Source: Nitrobacter sp. 62-13
GTDB lineage: Bacteria; Pseudomonadota; Alphaproteobacteria; Rhizobiales; Xanthobacteraceae
Assembly: GCF_001896955.1 (NCBI RefSeq)
Contig: NZ_MKRN01000182.1
Coordinates: 8,761 to 42,811, forward strand
Reading direction: 5' to 3'
DNA: 34,051 nt
The translations under genes and the position numbers were made by a program. Shown one piece after another: positions 23,655-32,578 of this stretch (within the stretch, counting starts at the first letter, position 1; each line of letters starts with the position of its first letter). Below the pieces are notes generated by a model, which was not told where the DNA came from, did not search any database, and worked only from the letters and a program-made list of their open reading frames with translations.

Positions 23655-24320
23655 ATGAAAAAGATTCTGCTCGCCTCTGTGGCAATCATCGGCCTCAGCG
23701 CGATCGTGCCGGCACAAGCCGCCGATCTTGCCGCCCGGCCGTACACCAAGGCTCCGGCCTATATGCCTGCGCCGATCTACAACTGGACCGGCTTCTACAT
23801 CGGCGGTCACGTCGGCGGCGCATTCGGCGGCGACGACAACGTTGTCGCTCCCAACGGGACCGACGGCGTGTTCATGGGCGGCGTGCAGGTCGGCTACGAC
23901 ACGCAGTTCTCGCCGAACTGGGTCTTCGGCCTCGAAGCCAACTACAGCTTCCTCGACACCGGCAGCTTCTTCGCCAATCGTGGCCTCGGCTCGGTGACCG
24001 GCCGCCTCGGCTACACCTGGGGTCCGGCGCTGCTCTACGTCAAGGGCGGCTACGGCTGGGCCGACTCGCGCTTCACCAACGGCTTCACCGGCTCCGGCGG
24101 TCGCGACGGCTACACCGTCGGCGGCGGCCTCGAATACCTGTTCACCCAGAACTGGTCGGGCAAGATCGAGTATCAGTACTACGATTTCGGCAACGTCACC
24201 TATCTCACTCCCACTTTCGTGGTTGGTGGCTTCCGCAACGACGAACACACCATCAAGGTCGGCCTGAACTATCGCTTCAACTGGGGCGCCCCGACCGCTC
24301 CGCTTGCCCCGGGATACTGA
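23655..24320 (+). CDS. Opacity-type outer membrane beta-barrel protein (Omp25/RopB-like)
   Basis: Encodes 221 aa from the ATG at 23655, with GGAGA at 23643-23647 as ribosome site. The signal peptide MKKILLASVAIIGL... ends PAQA-A. The mature protein begins DLAARPYTKAP and NWTGFYIGGHVGGAFG, the hallmark of rhizobial outer-membrane immunogenic proteins, and alternating Gly/aromatic strands follow (FGLEANYSF, YTVGGGLEYLF, GKIEYQYYDFG). The end HTIKVGLNYRFNWG is a typical terminal beta-strand leading to an 8-stranded barrel. The role is envelope structure. A strong terminator follows. Highly biased codons (GGC, AAC, TAC) suggest high expression. Confidence 0.92.
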   Translation: MKKILLASVAIIGLSAIVPAQAADLAARPYTKAPAYMPAPIYNWTGFYIGGHVGGAFGGDDNVVAPNGTDGVFMGGVQVGYDTQFSPNWVFGLEANYSFLDTGSFFANRGLGSVTGRLGYTWGPALLYVKGGYGWADSRFTNGFTGSGGRDGYTVGGGLEYLFTQNWSGKIEYQYYDFGNVTYLTPTFVVGGFRNDEHTIKVGLNYRFNWGAPTAPLAPGY

Positions 24321-24351
24321 TTACTCCCCCATCCCGAGGGTTTCGAAATAG

Positions 24352-24385
24352 AAAAGGCCGGCATGACATGCCGGCCTTTTGTTTT
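24352..24385 (+). terminator. Intrinsic terminator after the porin gene
   Basis: A 14-bp stem (AAAAGGCCGGCATG at 24352-24365 and its complement at 24367-24380) is followed by GTTTTG. In RNA, GGCCGGC would pair around an ATGACAT loop with a U-run after it. The A-run on the left makes it usable from the other strand as well. Confidence 0.85.
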
Positions 24386-24523
24386 GCGCTTCATGAACGC
24401 GACGGCTTCCGATAAACCCCGTCAGGGGTCATTCGAAATTCGCGGCACGCCATGGTATCGTCGGGCCGCGGAAGCTGGCTCGCTCCTCCGGCGTAACGCG
24501 GCAATACAGGGATCCTGACGACA

Positions 24524-25546
24524 ATGGATGCAGCAGCGGTTTCGTTCGACAGCGGCGATAATCCGTCCTCGCGGTTACGCCACGACTGGACGCGATCCGA
24601 GACCGAGACACTTTATAATCTCCCTTTCCCGGATCTGATCTTCCGGGCGCAGACCGTTCATCGCTGCAATTTCGATCCCAATCAGGTCGAGACCGCGAGC
24701 CTGCTCAGCATCAAGACCGGCGGCTGTCCGGAAGATTGCGGCTACTGTGCGCAGAGCGCGCATTACGATGCCGGCGTGAAGGCCACCAAGCTGATGGACC
24801 ATGAGGCGGTCATCGAGACCGCGCGGCGGGCGAAAGATGCCGGCGCCAGCCGTTTCTGCATGGCGGCCGCCTGGCGCAATCCGAAGGAGCGCGATCTCGA
24901 CCGGGTCTGCGACATGGTCAGCGCCGTGAAGGAACTCGGCCTGGAGACCTGTGCAACGCTGGGCATGCTGACGCCCGATCAGGCTCGGCGGCTGCATGCG
25001 GCCGGTCTCGACTTCTACAACCACAACGTCGACACCTCGCCCGAATTCTACGGCAAGATCATCACCACGCGCACGATGCAGGATCGCATCGACACGCTCG
25101 CCCATGCGCGAGAGGCCGGGCTCAAGGTCTGCTGCGGCGGCATCATCGGCATGGGAGAACAGGTCGGCGACCGGCTCGGCATGTTGATGCTGCTGGCCAA
25201 CCTGCCAGCACATCCCGAAAGCGTGCCCATTAATATGTGGAACGAGGTCAAGGCGGTGCCCGTCAATGATACGGCCGCGCGGCCGGATCCGATCGCGCTG
25301 GTCCGCATGATCGCGGTGGCGCGGATCATGATGCCGAAGAGCGTGGTGCGACTGTCGGCGGGACGCCAATACATGACCGACGAATTGCAGGCGCTGTGCT
25401 TTCTGGCCGGCGCCAATTCGATTTTCATCGGCGATGTCCTGCTGACCACCAAAAATCCGCAGACCGCGCGCGACGCCGCGCTGCTCGATCGCCTCGGCAT
25501 CCGCTCGCCGCTGGACGATGCCAAGGCCGCCGTTCCGCCGCACTGA
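24524..25546 (+). CDS. bioB: Biotin synthase
   Basis: Encodes 340 aa. A radical-SAM enzyme that inserts sulfur into dethiobiotin. The 4Fe-4S motif [13 protein letters not shown] gives C68, C72 and C75; further cluster and substrate motifs are [43 protein letters not shown] and the end region RLSAGRQ with [12 protein letters not shown]. The length is normal. The ATG at 24524 is chosen because the start of the conserved core ([16 protein letters not shown]) follows some 25 residues later. There is no bioA/D/F nearby, so it is a lone bioB. A short GC hairpin follows the stop. Confidence 0.97.
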   Translation: MDAAAVSFDSGDNPSSRLRHDWTRSETETLYNLPFPDLIFRAQTVHRCNFDPNQVETASLLSIKTGGCPEDCGYCAQSAHYDAGVKATKLMDHEAVIETARRAKDAGASRFCMAAAWRNPKERDLDRVCDMVSAVKELGLETCATLGMLTPDQARRLHAAGLDFYNHNVDTSPEFYGKIITTRTMQDRIDTLAHAREAGLKVCCGGIIGMGEQVGDRLGMLMLLANLPAHPESVPINMWNEVKAVPVNDTAARPDPIALVRMIAVARIMMPKSVVRLSAGRQYMTDELQALCFLAGANSIFIGDVLLTTKNPQTARDAALLDRLGIRSPLDDAKAAVPPH

Positions 25547-25549
25547 TCG

Positions 25550-25566
25550 CTCCGGCATGGCCGGAG
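25550..25566 (+). terminator. Short GC hairpin just after bioB
   Basis: CTCCGGC-ATG-GCCGGAG is a perfect 7-bp stem 4 nt past the bioB stop. No T-run follows, so it is either a weak terminator or an mRNA-end stabiliser. Confidence 0.4.
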
Positions 25567-25780
25567 GATCGCGCCTTTCGGACGTGGAGCAACGCGGTTT
25601 TCGGGCCAGTCTGCGAAAAAGGCGCCGGCCGACCGGTCGCGTTTGCGCTGGAGCAAATGAATGGCGATTTTTAACCTTCAAACCGCCGTATTAGCGAATT
25701 CCGGCTCGACAGCCCGGCTGGAAAGGCTCTAAAAAGGTTTTGATCGGTCCGGCGTCCCGGGCTTTTTTCCGGATGTAGTC

Positions 25781-27010
25781 ATGGATTATAGCAAGTTCTT
25801 CAGTAACGCGCTGGATCGCCTTCATAACGAGCGGCGCTACCGTGTTTTCGCTGATCTTGAGCGTGTGGCAGGTCGGTTCCCGCACGCCACGTTGCACACC
25901 TCCAATGGGCCGCGCAACGTCGTTATCTGGTGTTCCAACGATTATCTCGGCATGGGTCAGCACCCGAAGGTCGTCGGCGCCATGGTCGAGACCGCGACCC
26001 GCGTCGGCACCGGCGCCGGTGGCACCCGCAATATCGCCGGAACCCACCATCCGCTGGTCCAGCTCGAGCAGGAACTCGCCGACCTGCACGGCAAGCCGGC
26101 GGCACTCGTGTTCACGTCCGGCTATGTCTCGAACCAGACCGGCATCTCGACGCTTGCGAAGCTCATTCCGAACTGTCTGATCCTGTCCGACGCGCTCAAC
26201 CACAATTCGATGATCGAAGGCATCCGGCAGTCGGGCTGCGAGCGCGTCGTCTTCCGCCACAACGACGTGGTCCATCTCGAAGAACTGCTGCGCGCAGCCG
26301 ATCCCGACCGTCCGAAGCTGATCGCTTGCGAGAGCCTTTATTCAATGGACGGCGATATCGGGCCGCTTTCGAAGATCTGCGATCTCGCCGAGCGCTACGG
26401 TGCGATGACCTATGTCGACGAGGTGCATGCGGTCGGCATGTACGGGCCGCGCGGCGCCGGCATCGCGGAGCGCGACGGCGTCATGAATCGCATCGATGTC
26501 CTTGAAGGAACGCTGGCCAAGGCATTCGGCTGCCTCGGCGGCTATATCGCCGGCAAATCCGAAATCATCGACGCCGTGCGTTCCTATGCGCCGGGGTTCA
26601 TCTTCACCACCTCGCTGCCGCCCGCGATCTGCTCGGCCGCGACCGCGGCGATCCGGCATCTCAAGTCATCGAACTGGGAGCGTGAACGCCATCAGGAGCG
26701 CGCGGCGCGCACCAAGGCGAGCCTGATCGCGGCAGGTCTGCCGGTGATGGTGACCTCGACCCACATCGTGCCGGTCCTGGTCAGCGATCCCGAGCGCTGC
26801 AAGCAGGCCTCCGACATGCTGCTGCACGATTACGGGATCTATATCCAGCCGATCAACTACCCGACCGTCCCCAAGGGAATGGAACGGCTGCGGATCACGC
26901 CGTCGCCCTATCACGAGGACGCGCTGATCGATCAGTTGGCGGAAGCCCTGGTGCAGGTCTGGGAAAAGCTCGGCCTGCCGTTGCAGGCGAAATCGCTGGC
27001 GGCCGAGTAG
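25781..27010 (+). CDS. hemA: 5-aminolevulinate synthase (ALAS)
   Basis: Encodes 409 aa. A PLP enzyme condensing glycine with succinyl-CoA to give 5-aminolevulinate, the entry to haem synthesis by the C4 pathway of alphaproteobacteria. Visible motifs are the N-terminal [60 protein letters not shown], then [14 protein letters not shown] with the PLP-binding K247, and [13 protein letters not shown] near the end. All are intact. The 234-nt leader has a TTGAT half-site at about 25739 but no full FNR/FixK2 box that I can accept. Confidence 0.97.
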   Translation: MDYSKFFSNALDRLHNERRYRVFADLERVAGRFPHATLHTSNGPRNVVIWCSNDYLGMGQHPKVVGAMVETATRVGTGAGGTRNIAGTHHPLVQLEQELADLHGKPAALVFTSGYVSNQTGISTLAKLIPNCLILSDALNHNSMIEGIRQSGCERVVFRHNDVVHLEELLRAADPDRPKLIACESLYSMDGDIGPLSKICDLAERYGAMTYVDEVHAVGMYGPRGAGIAERDGVMNRIDVLEGTLAKAFGCLGGYIAGKSEIIDAVRSYAPGFIFTTSLPPAICSAATAAIRHLKSSNWERERHQERAARTKASLIAAGLPVMVTSTHIVPVLVSDPERCKQASDMLLHDYGIYIQPINYPTVPKGMERLRITPSPYHEDALIDQLAEALVQVWEKLGLPLQAKSLAAE

Positions 27011-27069
27011 CGATCCGCAGGCGCAGCGAAGAACGACCGGGATAGCCGGGATATAGGCGAGCAAGGCGA

Positions 27070-27088
27070 CGCCGTTCGTCGAACGGCG
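27070..27088. terminator. Hairpin between convergent hemA and regulator genes
   Basis: CGCCGTTC-GTC-GAACGGCG is an 8-bp perfect stem between the hemA stop and the stop of the minus-strand regulator, a likely shared terminator although no T-run follows on either side. Confidence 0.5.
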
Positions 27089-27121
27089 ATGCCCGGCCTT
27101 CCGTCAAAACGCAAAGGCGCG

Positions 27122-27772
27122 CTATGAGGCGGACAGCCGTCTTCGCGCGCTCGCTTCCGACAGCACGATCCGAATCAGATCCGCGGCATTCTTGGCGCCG
27201 AGCTTGTCCATGATCCGCGCGCGATGAACCTCGACCGTACGCGGACTGATGCCGAGCCTGCGGCCCGCTTCCTTGTTCGAGGCGCCCCTGGCGACCTGCG
27301 ACAGAACCTCGCGCTCCCGGCAGGTCAAGAGATGGCGCCCGGGGAAATTGGCGAGCCCATCGATCTCGCCGCCCCGCACCTCGCGCCACACTTTCACCGC
27401 GGCACGAACCCGCTCGACGATCTTCTCCGAGGAGAATGGCTTCTCCAGAAAATCCAGCGCGCCATGTTTCATGGCCTCGACAGCGGTTGCGATGTCGGCC
27501 ACGCCGGAGATCACGAGGATCGGTGCGGCAAGCCGCTCAGCCGCCAGCTTGCGCAGGATATCGAAGCCGGACGCGCCTGGAAGATGCAGATCGAGAATCA
27601 CGCAGGCGGGCGAAACGCTCTGAACCGCGTCAAGGAACGAGGCACCGTCGCCAAAGCATTGCGGCGCATAACCTTCGATCTTCAAAAGAAGAACCAGCGC
27701 CTCCCGGACCGATGGATCGTCATCGACAATGAAAACCGGGACTTCCGGAACGAAGGACAGAAGCTGGCCCAT
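27122..27772 (-). CDS. FixJ-family response regulator
   Basis: Encodes 216 aa. Receiver domain about 10-130: acidic pair in VDDDPS, phosphoacceptor D61 in VILDLHLPG, and Lys in FLEKPFS. The LuxR-type HTH (about 150-205) has LTCREREVLSQVARG, NKEAGRRLGISPRTVEVHRARIM. This is FixJ/TtrR-type architecture. No FixL-like kinase is next to it; the divergent neighbour is an SLC5-type hybrid kinase, which normally uses the other regulator further right. Its target and partner are therefore unknown. An inverted repeat 37 nt before the start (27809-27824) could be its own operator. Confidence 0.92.
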   Translation of the reverse strand: MGQLLSFVPEVPVFIVDDDPSVREALVLLLKIEGYAPQCFGDGASFLDAVQSVSPACVILDLHLPGASGFDILRKLAAERLAAPILVISGVADIATAVEAMKHGALDFLEKPFSSEKIVERVRAAVKVWREVRGGEIDGLANFPGRHLLTCREREVLSQVARGASNKEAGRRLGISPRTVEVHRARIMDKLGAKNAADLIRIVLSEASARRRLSAS

Positions 27773-27808
27773 TCGCTAATCACCCCAAGAGATTGCTGAT
27801 ATATACAA

Positions 27809-27824
27809 CCTATACGTGTATAGG
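27809..27824. promoter_or_regulatory. Perfect inverted repeat between divergent regulator and kinase genes
   Basis: CCTATAC-GT-GTATAGG has 7-bp arms and a 2-bp spacer in an otherwise GC-rich divergent intergenic region; a third TATAC lies just to the left. The size fits a dimeric regulator site. The factor is unknown. Confidence 0.5.
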
Positions 27825-27893
27825 CTGATTCGCCCCGGTGCGCAAATCATGACGGCGGCGCCGGCACATGGCCGCAAGCGCTCCGCGACCTCC

Positions 27894-27933
27894 CGATTCT
27901 AACGTTCGCAACGCCACTCCTATGTTAGAATCG
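27894..27933. repeat. Partial unit resembling the CTAG-type hairpin repeats
   Basis: A 10-bp perfect stem, CGATTCTAAC (27894-27903) with GTTAGAATCG (27924-27933), and a 20-nt loop. The left arm GATTCTAACGTTCGCA resembles the inner arm GATTCCGAAGTTCGCA of hairpin 5, but the CTAG outer stem is missing. It lies 57 nt before the kinase start codon. Confidence 0.4.
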
Positions 27934-27989
27934 AGCCGCTCGATCTTGAGCAAGATCCGGGGCAGCGCCTGCCGGAGGAACCACCTGCA

Positions 27990-30900
27990 ATGCTGCACGA
28001 CTGGGGCGTGATCGCCGCCGCCATCGGCTACATCGGCTTCCTGTTCCTGGTCGCGAGCTACGGCGACCGGGACTCAAGGTTTGCCCGCGGCGGCACCAGC
28101 CGGCTGATCTATCCGCTGTCGCTGGCGGTGTACTGTACATCCTGGACCTTCTTCGGTTCGGTCGGGCTTGCGACCCGCACCGGACTCGAGTTCCTCGCGA
28201 TCTACGTCGGCCCGATCCTACTGATCGCATTCTGCACGCCGCTCTTGCGGCGGATCATCCAGTTGGCGAAATCGCAAAACATCACGTCGGTCGCGGATTT
28301 CATCGCCGCGCGCTACGGCAAGAGTCAGGCGGTGGCGGCAACGGTCGCCGTTATCGCGATGATCGGCTCAATCCCCTATATCGCGCTCCAGCTCAAGGCG
28401 GTTGCTTCCTCGCTTGGGACCATCCTGATCGACGATCAGGCGATCGCCAGAATTCCCGTCATCAGCGACATCGCTCTGCTCGTGACGATCGCGCTGGCTC
28501 TGTTCGCGGTGCTGTTCGGAACCCGACAGACCGATGCGACCGAGCATCAACACGGCCTGATGCTGGCGATCGCAACGGAGTCCATCGTCAAGCTGGTGGC
28601 GTTCCTCGCCGTCGGCGCCTTCGTTACGTTCTGGATGTTCAGCCCGGTCACACTGATCGAGGCCGCGATGAAGTCGCCGGAGGCTGTGCGGGCCATCGAG
28701 CACACGCCGTCGATCGGCAACTTCCTGACCATGACGCTGCTGTCGTTTCTCGCGATCATGCTGCTGCCCCGGCAATTTCATGTCAGCGTGGTGGAGAATT
28801 CCAGCAATGCCGAAGTCAGCCGGGCGCGCTGGCTGTTTCCGCTTTACCTGATCGCGATCAACATCTTCGTCGTCCCGATCGCGCTCGCCGGGCTCGTCAC
28901 CTTTCCGTTCGGGATTATCGACAGCGACATGTATGTGCTGGCGCTCCCGATCGAGGGTCAGTCCAGGCTGCTCAGCATCGCGGTGTTCATCGGAGGACTT
29001 TCGGCGGGAACCGCGATGGTGATCGTCGAGTGCGTCGCGCTGGCGATCATGGTGTCCAACGACATCGTCGTGCCATTGGTGCTGCAGCGCAGTCCGGCGT
29101 CCCGCGGCGGCCGCAAGGACTTCGGCAACTTCCTGCTCAAGACGCGCCGTCTTGCGATCTTCGCCATCATGATCATGGCGTATTTGTACTACCGCGCGCT
29201 CGGCAGCGCACAGCTGGCTGCGATCGGGCTGTTGTCCTTCGCCGCCATCGCGCAGCTTGCGCCGGCGTTCCTGGGCGGCCTGGTCTGGCGGCGCGCGACG
29301 GCACGCGGCGCGATGGGCGGCCTGCTCGTCGGTTTTGCGGTCTGGGCCTACACGCTGTTTCTTCCGAGCTTTCTCAATGGCAGCGCCATCGGCATGACGC
29401 TGCTGCAACATGGTCCGTTCGGTATCGTCGAACTGAAGCCGCAGGCGTTGTTCGGCGTCAGCCTGCCCCCGCTCATGCACGGCGTGTTGTGGAGTCTCTC
29501 TCTCAATATCCTGACCTATGTCGCGCTCTCGCTGACGCGGCGACCGTCCTCGATCGAGCGGTTGCAGGCGGAAATCTTCGCCCCCAACGCAGCGCCGCTG
29601 CCTCCGCCGTTCAGACGCTGGCGCTCGACGGTGACGGTGCAGGATATTTTAGACGCCGTGGCGCAATACCTCGGCCCCAAGCGCACGCGACACTCCTTCG
29701 AGGAGTTCGCCGCCATGCGGCGGCTCAGTCTCGATCCGGCGGCACCGGCGGCATTCGAATTGCTGCAGCACGCCGAATACCTGATCGCTTCGTCGGTGGG
29801 CGCGGCGTCGTCGCGGCTGGTGATGTCGCAATTGCTCCGGCGCCGCACGGTATCGGCGAAGGCGGCGTTGAAGCTGCTCGACGACGCCCATGCAGCACTC
29901 CATTTCAACCGCGAGATGCTGCAAACCGCGCTGAACCATGTGCGGCAGGGAATCGCGGTGTTCAACCCCGATCTGCACCTCATCTGTTCGAATCGGCAAT
30001 TCGGAAACATCCTCGGGCTGCCGCCGCAAGCCGTTCAGATCGGAATTCCGCTGACGGAAATTCTCGACTTTATCGGCACCATCGATCGGCCGCCAATCGA
30101 TCACGAGGCTGCGAAGCAGGCCCGGCTGGCCGCGTACACAACGGAAGGACAGCCCTATCTGGAGCGGCTTCCCGACCGCAAGCTCGTGATCGAGGTTCGC
30201 GCCAACCGGATGCCGGACGGCGGTCTGGTGATCACCTTCTCCGACGTGACCCCGAGCTTCGAGGCCGCCGAGGCGCTGGAGCGCGCCAACGCCACGCTGG
30301 AAAAGCGCGTCCGCGACCGCACCGAGGAACTGACCCGGCTGAATTCGGAGCTCGCGCGGGCCAAGAGCAATGCAGAGGACGCCAACAACTCCAAAACCCG
30401 GTTCCTGGCGGCAGCCGGTCACGACATCCTGCAGCCGCTCAATGCCGCACGGCTTTATGTCACGAGCCTGGTCGAGCGGCAGACCGGCGGCGAGGATTCC
30501 AGGCTTGTTCAGAACATCGACGATTCGCTGGAAGCGATTGAAGAGATTCTGGGGGCGCTGCTGGACATCTCCCGGCTCGACGCCGGCGCCATTACGACAT
30601 CGATCACGAGCTTCCGCGTCGGCGATCTGATGCGCTCGCTCGAAATCGAGTTCGCTCCGATCGCGCGGGCCAAGCAGATGCGGCTGACGTTCATGCCGTG
30701 TTCGCTGCCGATCGCGTCCGACCGGATGCTGCTGCGGCGATTGCTGCAAAACCTGATCTCCAATGCCATCAAATATACGCCGCAGGGCCGCGTCCTGATC
30801 GGATGCCGCCGTCACGGCGAATCGCTTCGCATCGACGTCTACGACACCGGCGTCGGAATCCCGGTCCGCAAGCGCGGCGAAATATTCAAGGAGTTTCATC

Positions 30901-31499
30901 GCCTCGAACAGGGAGCGCGCATTGCGCGCGGCCTCGGGCTTGGCCTGTCGATCGTCCAGCGGCTGGCGCGCGTGCTCGATCACAGCATCGCGCTGGACTC
31001 AAACCGCAGCGGCGGCTCGGTGTTCTCCGTCACGGTTCCGATCGCGCCGGCCGTCAATCACACCACCCACACCACCGCGGTGACCAGCAGCACGCCGCTG
31101 TCGCACGCGCCCATGAGCGGAGCCGTGATCGTCTGCATCGAAAACGATCCGGCGATTCTCGACGGCATGAAGACGCTGCTGTCATCCTGGGATGCGCGGG
31201 TGATCGCCGTAGCCGAACCCGAAGCGGCAATCGAGGCGATCGAAGCGGCCGGCGGATGCATCACCGGTCTGCTGGTGGACTATCATCTCAACCGCGGCAA
31301 CGGCATCGCGACGATCCGGGAGATCCGGCGAAAATTCGGAGAAACCATTCCCGCTATCCTGATCACGGCCGACCGCAGTCCGCACGTCCGCGAGGCGGCG
31401 CAGCTCGAACAGGTTTCGGTGCTCAACAAGCCGCTGAAACCGGCATCGCTGCGGGCGCTGATCGGCCAATGGCGAAACCAGCAGATCGCCGCGGAATAA
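27990..31499 (+). CDS. Hybrid sensor histidine kinase with SLC5 (sodium:solute symporter-like) domain, CrbS/MxtR type
   Basis: Encodes 1169 aa; the ATG has GGAGGAA about 10 nt upstream. Residues 1-510 are about 13 hydrophobic segments of the SLC5 symporter fold. A linker (about 540-640; the STAC position in this class) and a PAS domain (about 645-760, NHVRQGIAVFNPDLHL) precede a coiled coil and HisKA with H811 in GHDILQPLNAARL. The HATPase has QNLISNAIKYT, DTGVGIP and GLGLGLSIV. The C-terminal receiver has D1097 in LLVDYHL. Relatives (CrbS, MxtR, CbrA) control acetate or carbon use, with the symporter part as sensor or transporter. The convergent LuxR-type regulator is the likely partner. Confidence 0.93.
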   Translation: MLHDWGVIAAAIGYIGFLFLVASYGDRDSRFARGGTSRLIYPLSLAVYCTSWTFFGSVGLATRTGLEFLAIYVGPILLIAFCTPLLRRIIQLAKSQNITSVADFIAARYGKSQAVAATVAVIAMIGSIPYIALQLKAVASSLGTILIDDQAIARIPVISDIALLVTIALALFAVLFGTRQTDATEHQHGLMLAIATESIVKLVAFLAVGAFVTFWMFSPVTLIEAAMKSPEAVRAIEHTPSIGNFLTMTLLSFLAIMLLPRQFHVSVVENSSNAEVSRARWLFPLYLIAINIFVVPIALAGLVTFPFGIIDSDMYVLALPIEGQSRLLSIAVFIGGLSAGTAMVIVECVALAIMVSNDIVVPLVLQRSPASRGGRKDFGNFLLKTRRLAIFAIMIMAYLYYRALGSAQLAAIGLLSFAAIAQLAPAFLGGLVWRRATARGAMGGLLVGFAVWAYTLFLPSFLNGSAIGMTLLQHGPFGIVELKPQALFGVSLPPLMHGVLWSLSLNILTYVALSLTRRPSSIERLQAEIFAPNAAPLPPPFRRWRSTVTVQDILDAVAQYLGPKRTRHSFEEFAAMRRLSLDPAAPAAFELLQHAEYLIASSVGAASSRLVMSQLLRRRTVSAKAALKLLDDAHAALHFNREMLQTALNHVRQGIAVFNPDLHLICSNRQFGNILGLPPQAVQIGIPLTEILDFIGTIDRPPIDHEAAKQARLAAYTTEGQPYLERLPDRKLVIEVRANRMPDGGLVITFSDVTPSFEAAEALERANATLEKRVRDRTEELTRLNSELARAKSNAEDANNSKTRFLAAAGHDILQPLNAARLYVTSLVERQTGGEDSRLVQNIDDSLEAIEEILGALLDISRLDAGAITTSITSFRVGDLMRSLEIEFAPIARAKQMRLTFMPCSLPIASDRMLLRRLLQNLISNAIKYTPQGRVLIGCRRHGESLRIDVYDTGVGIPVRKRGEIFKEFHRLEQGARIARGLGLGLSIVQRLARVLDHSIALDSNRSGGSVFSVTVPIAPAVNHTTHTTAVTSSTPLSHAPMSGAVIVCIENDPAILDGMKTLLSSWDARVIAVAEPEAAIEAIEAAGGCITGLLVDYHLNRGNGIATIREIRRKFGETIPAILITADRSPHVREAAQLEQVSVLNKPLKPASLRALIGQWRNQQIAAE

Positions 31500-31552
31500 A
31501 CGGACACTGGTCATTGATCTCGCGTCGCGGCGGGCGAACTCGATTTTAGTTT

Positions 31553-31601
31553 GAGCGGGACGCGGGCGGAAAGCCGCCCCACGCTTTTTCTCGTCCCGCT
31601 C
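31553..31601. terminator. Bidirectional terminator-like structure between kinase and regulator
   Basis: Outer arms GAGCGGGACG (31553-31562) and CGTCCCGCTC (31592-31601) enclose an inner hairpin GGGCGG-AAAG-CCGCCC followed by ACGCTTTTT. It lies between two convergent genes. Confidence 0.7.
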
Positions 31602-31604
31602 TCA

Positions 31605-32279
31605 TCAACCCGCAGACGGCTCGTTCTGACGCCACTGATCGCCGGCGATCTTTGCCGCGGCAATCACCGCCTGGGTGCGGCTTTCGACACCGAGCTTCTG
31701 CAGGATCGCGGAGACGTGCGCCTTGATGGTCGCCTCCGATACGCCGAGTTCGTAGGCGATCTGTTTGTTGAGCAGTCCCTCGGACAGCATCATCAGGACG
31801 CGCACCTGCTGCGGCGTCAGCGTGACGAGCCGGTCGCGCAGGCGCGTCATCTCCGGATCGGCTGCGGCGGACAGATCGATATCAGGCGGAATCCAGATAT
31901 CGCCCTTGATGACCCCGAGGATCGCGGGACGCAACGCTTCGATCCCGAGCCGCTTCGGGATGAACCCGGAGGCGCCGAAATCCATCGAGCGGCGGATCGT
32001 CGCCACGTCGTCGCTGGCCGAGACCACCACCACCGGAATCGCCGAATACTGGGCGCGCAAATAGATCAATCCGGAAAACCCGCTGATCCCCGGCATCGAC
32101 AGATCGAGGAGGATCAGGTCGACGTCGGCGTCCCGTTCCAACCGCGCCGTCAATTCCTCGAACGTGCCGGCCTCGCTGATTTTCGCCGGCACGATACTCA
32201 CAATCGCCTGTCGCAAGGCATCCCGGAACAAGGGATGATCGTCGGCGATCACGATATGGGTGCTGTCTGATGCTGTCAT
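31605..32279 (-). CDS. LuxR-type response regulator, CrbR/ErdR-like
   Basis: Encodes 224 aa. The receiver has acidic ADDHP, phosphoacceptor D59 in LILLDLSMPG and Lys in GFIPKR. The HTH near 150-215 reads LTPQQVRVLMMLSEGLLNKQIAYELGVSEATIKAHVSAIL. In Vibrio and Pseudomonas the equivalent regulator, paired with the SLC5 kinase, activates acetyl-CoA synthetase (acs). Here the gene is convergent with the kinase gene across a shared terminator. It is followed upstream by an intergenic inverted repeat that could be its promoter operator. Confidence 0.9.
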   Translation of the reverse strand: MTASDSTHIVIADDHPLFRDALRQAIVSIVPAKISEAGTFEELTARLERDADVDLILLDLSMPGISGFSGLIYLRAQYSAIPVVVVSASDDVATIRRSMDFGASGFIPKRLGIEALRPAILGVIKGDIWIPPDIDLSAAADPEMTRLRDRLVTLTPQQVRVLMMLSEGLLNKQIAYELGVSEATIKAHVSAILQKLGVESRTQAVIAAAKIAGDQWRQNEPSAG

Positions 32280-32578
32280 TGAATCCGTGGGCTTGCCAGG
32301 CGTTCACGTTCACTGCGGTTTCAGGCCGGGTGCGCGCCCGGAACTGCGATTGTCCCCCGCTCGATCCCGTCTTGCAAGGCGCAATGCCGCCGAATACGTT
32401 AACGAGTTAACGCCTCGATACGTGTTGCTGCTCCATCCGCTCCGATTGGAAACCTTGCCGGCTGCGCAATGCGGCCGGATCGTTATACCGGACGAGGCGC
32501 GTCGGGTTCCAACGACAGGATGCACGGCCGCCGCGCCAGGATCGAAGGTCCGGCGCGCAGGTCGCATCGAAGCGCCAA
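32280..32578. promoter_or_regulatory. Regulator upstream region with a perfect inverted repeat
   Basis: No gene is supported here. CGTTAAC-GA-GTTAACG (32397-32412) is an inverted repeat with 7-bp arms and a 2-bp spacer, the same geometry as the site at 27809, about 120 nt before the regulator start. It may be an operator for the LuxR-type gene. Confidence 0.45.

Noticed and set aside
24386-24523. BioR operator or biotin-related riboswitch before bioB
   Set aside because: No TTATMKATAA-like site and no structured leader seen.
25725-25760. FNR/FixK2 box before hemA
   Set aside because: Only the TTGAT half is present; the second half does not pair as ATCAA at the right distance.
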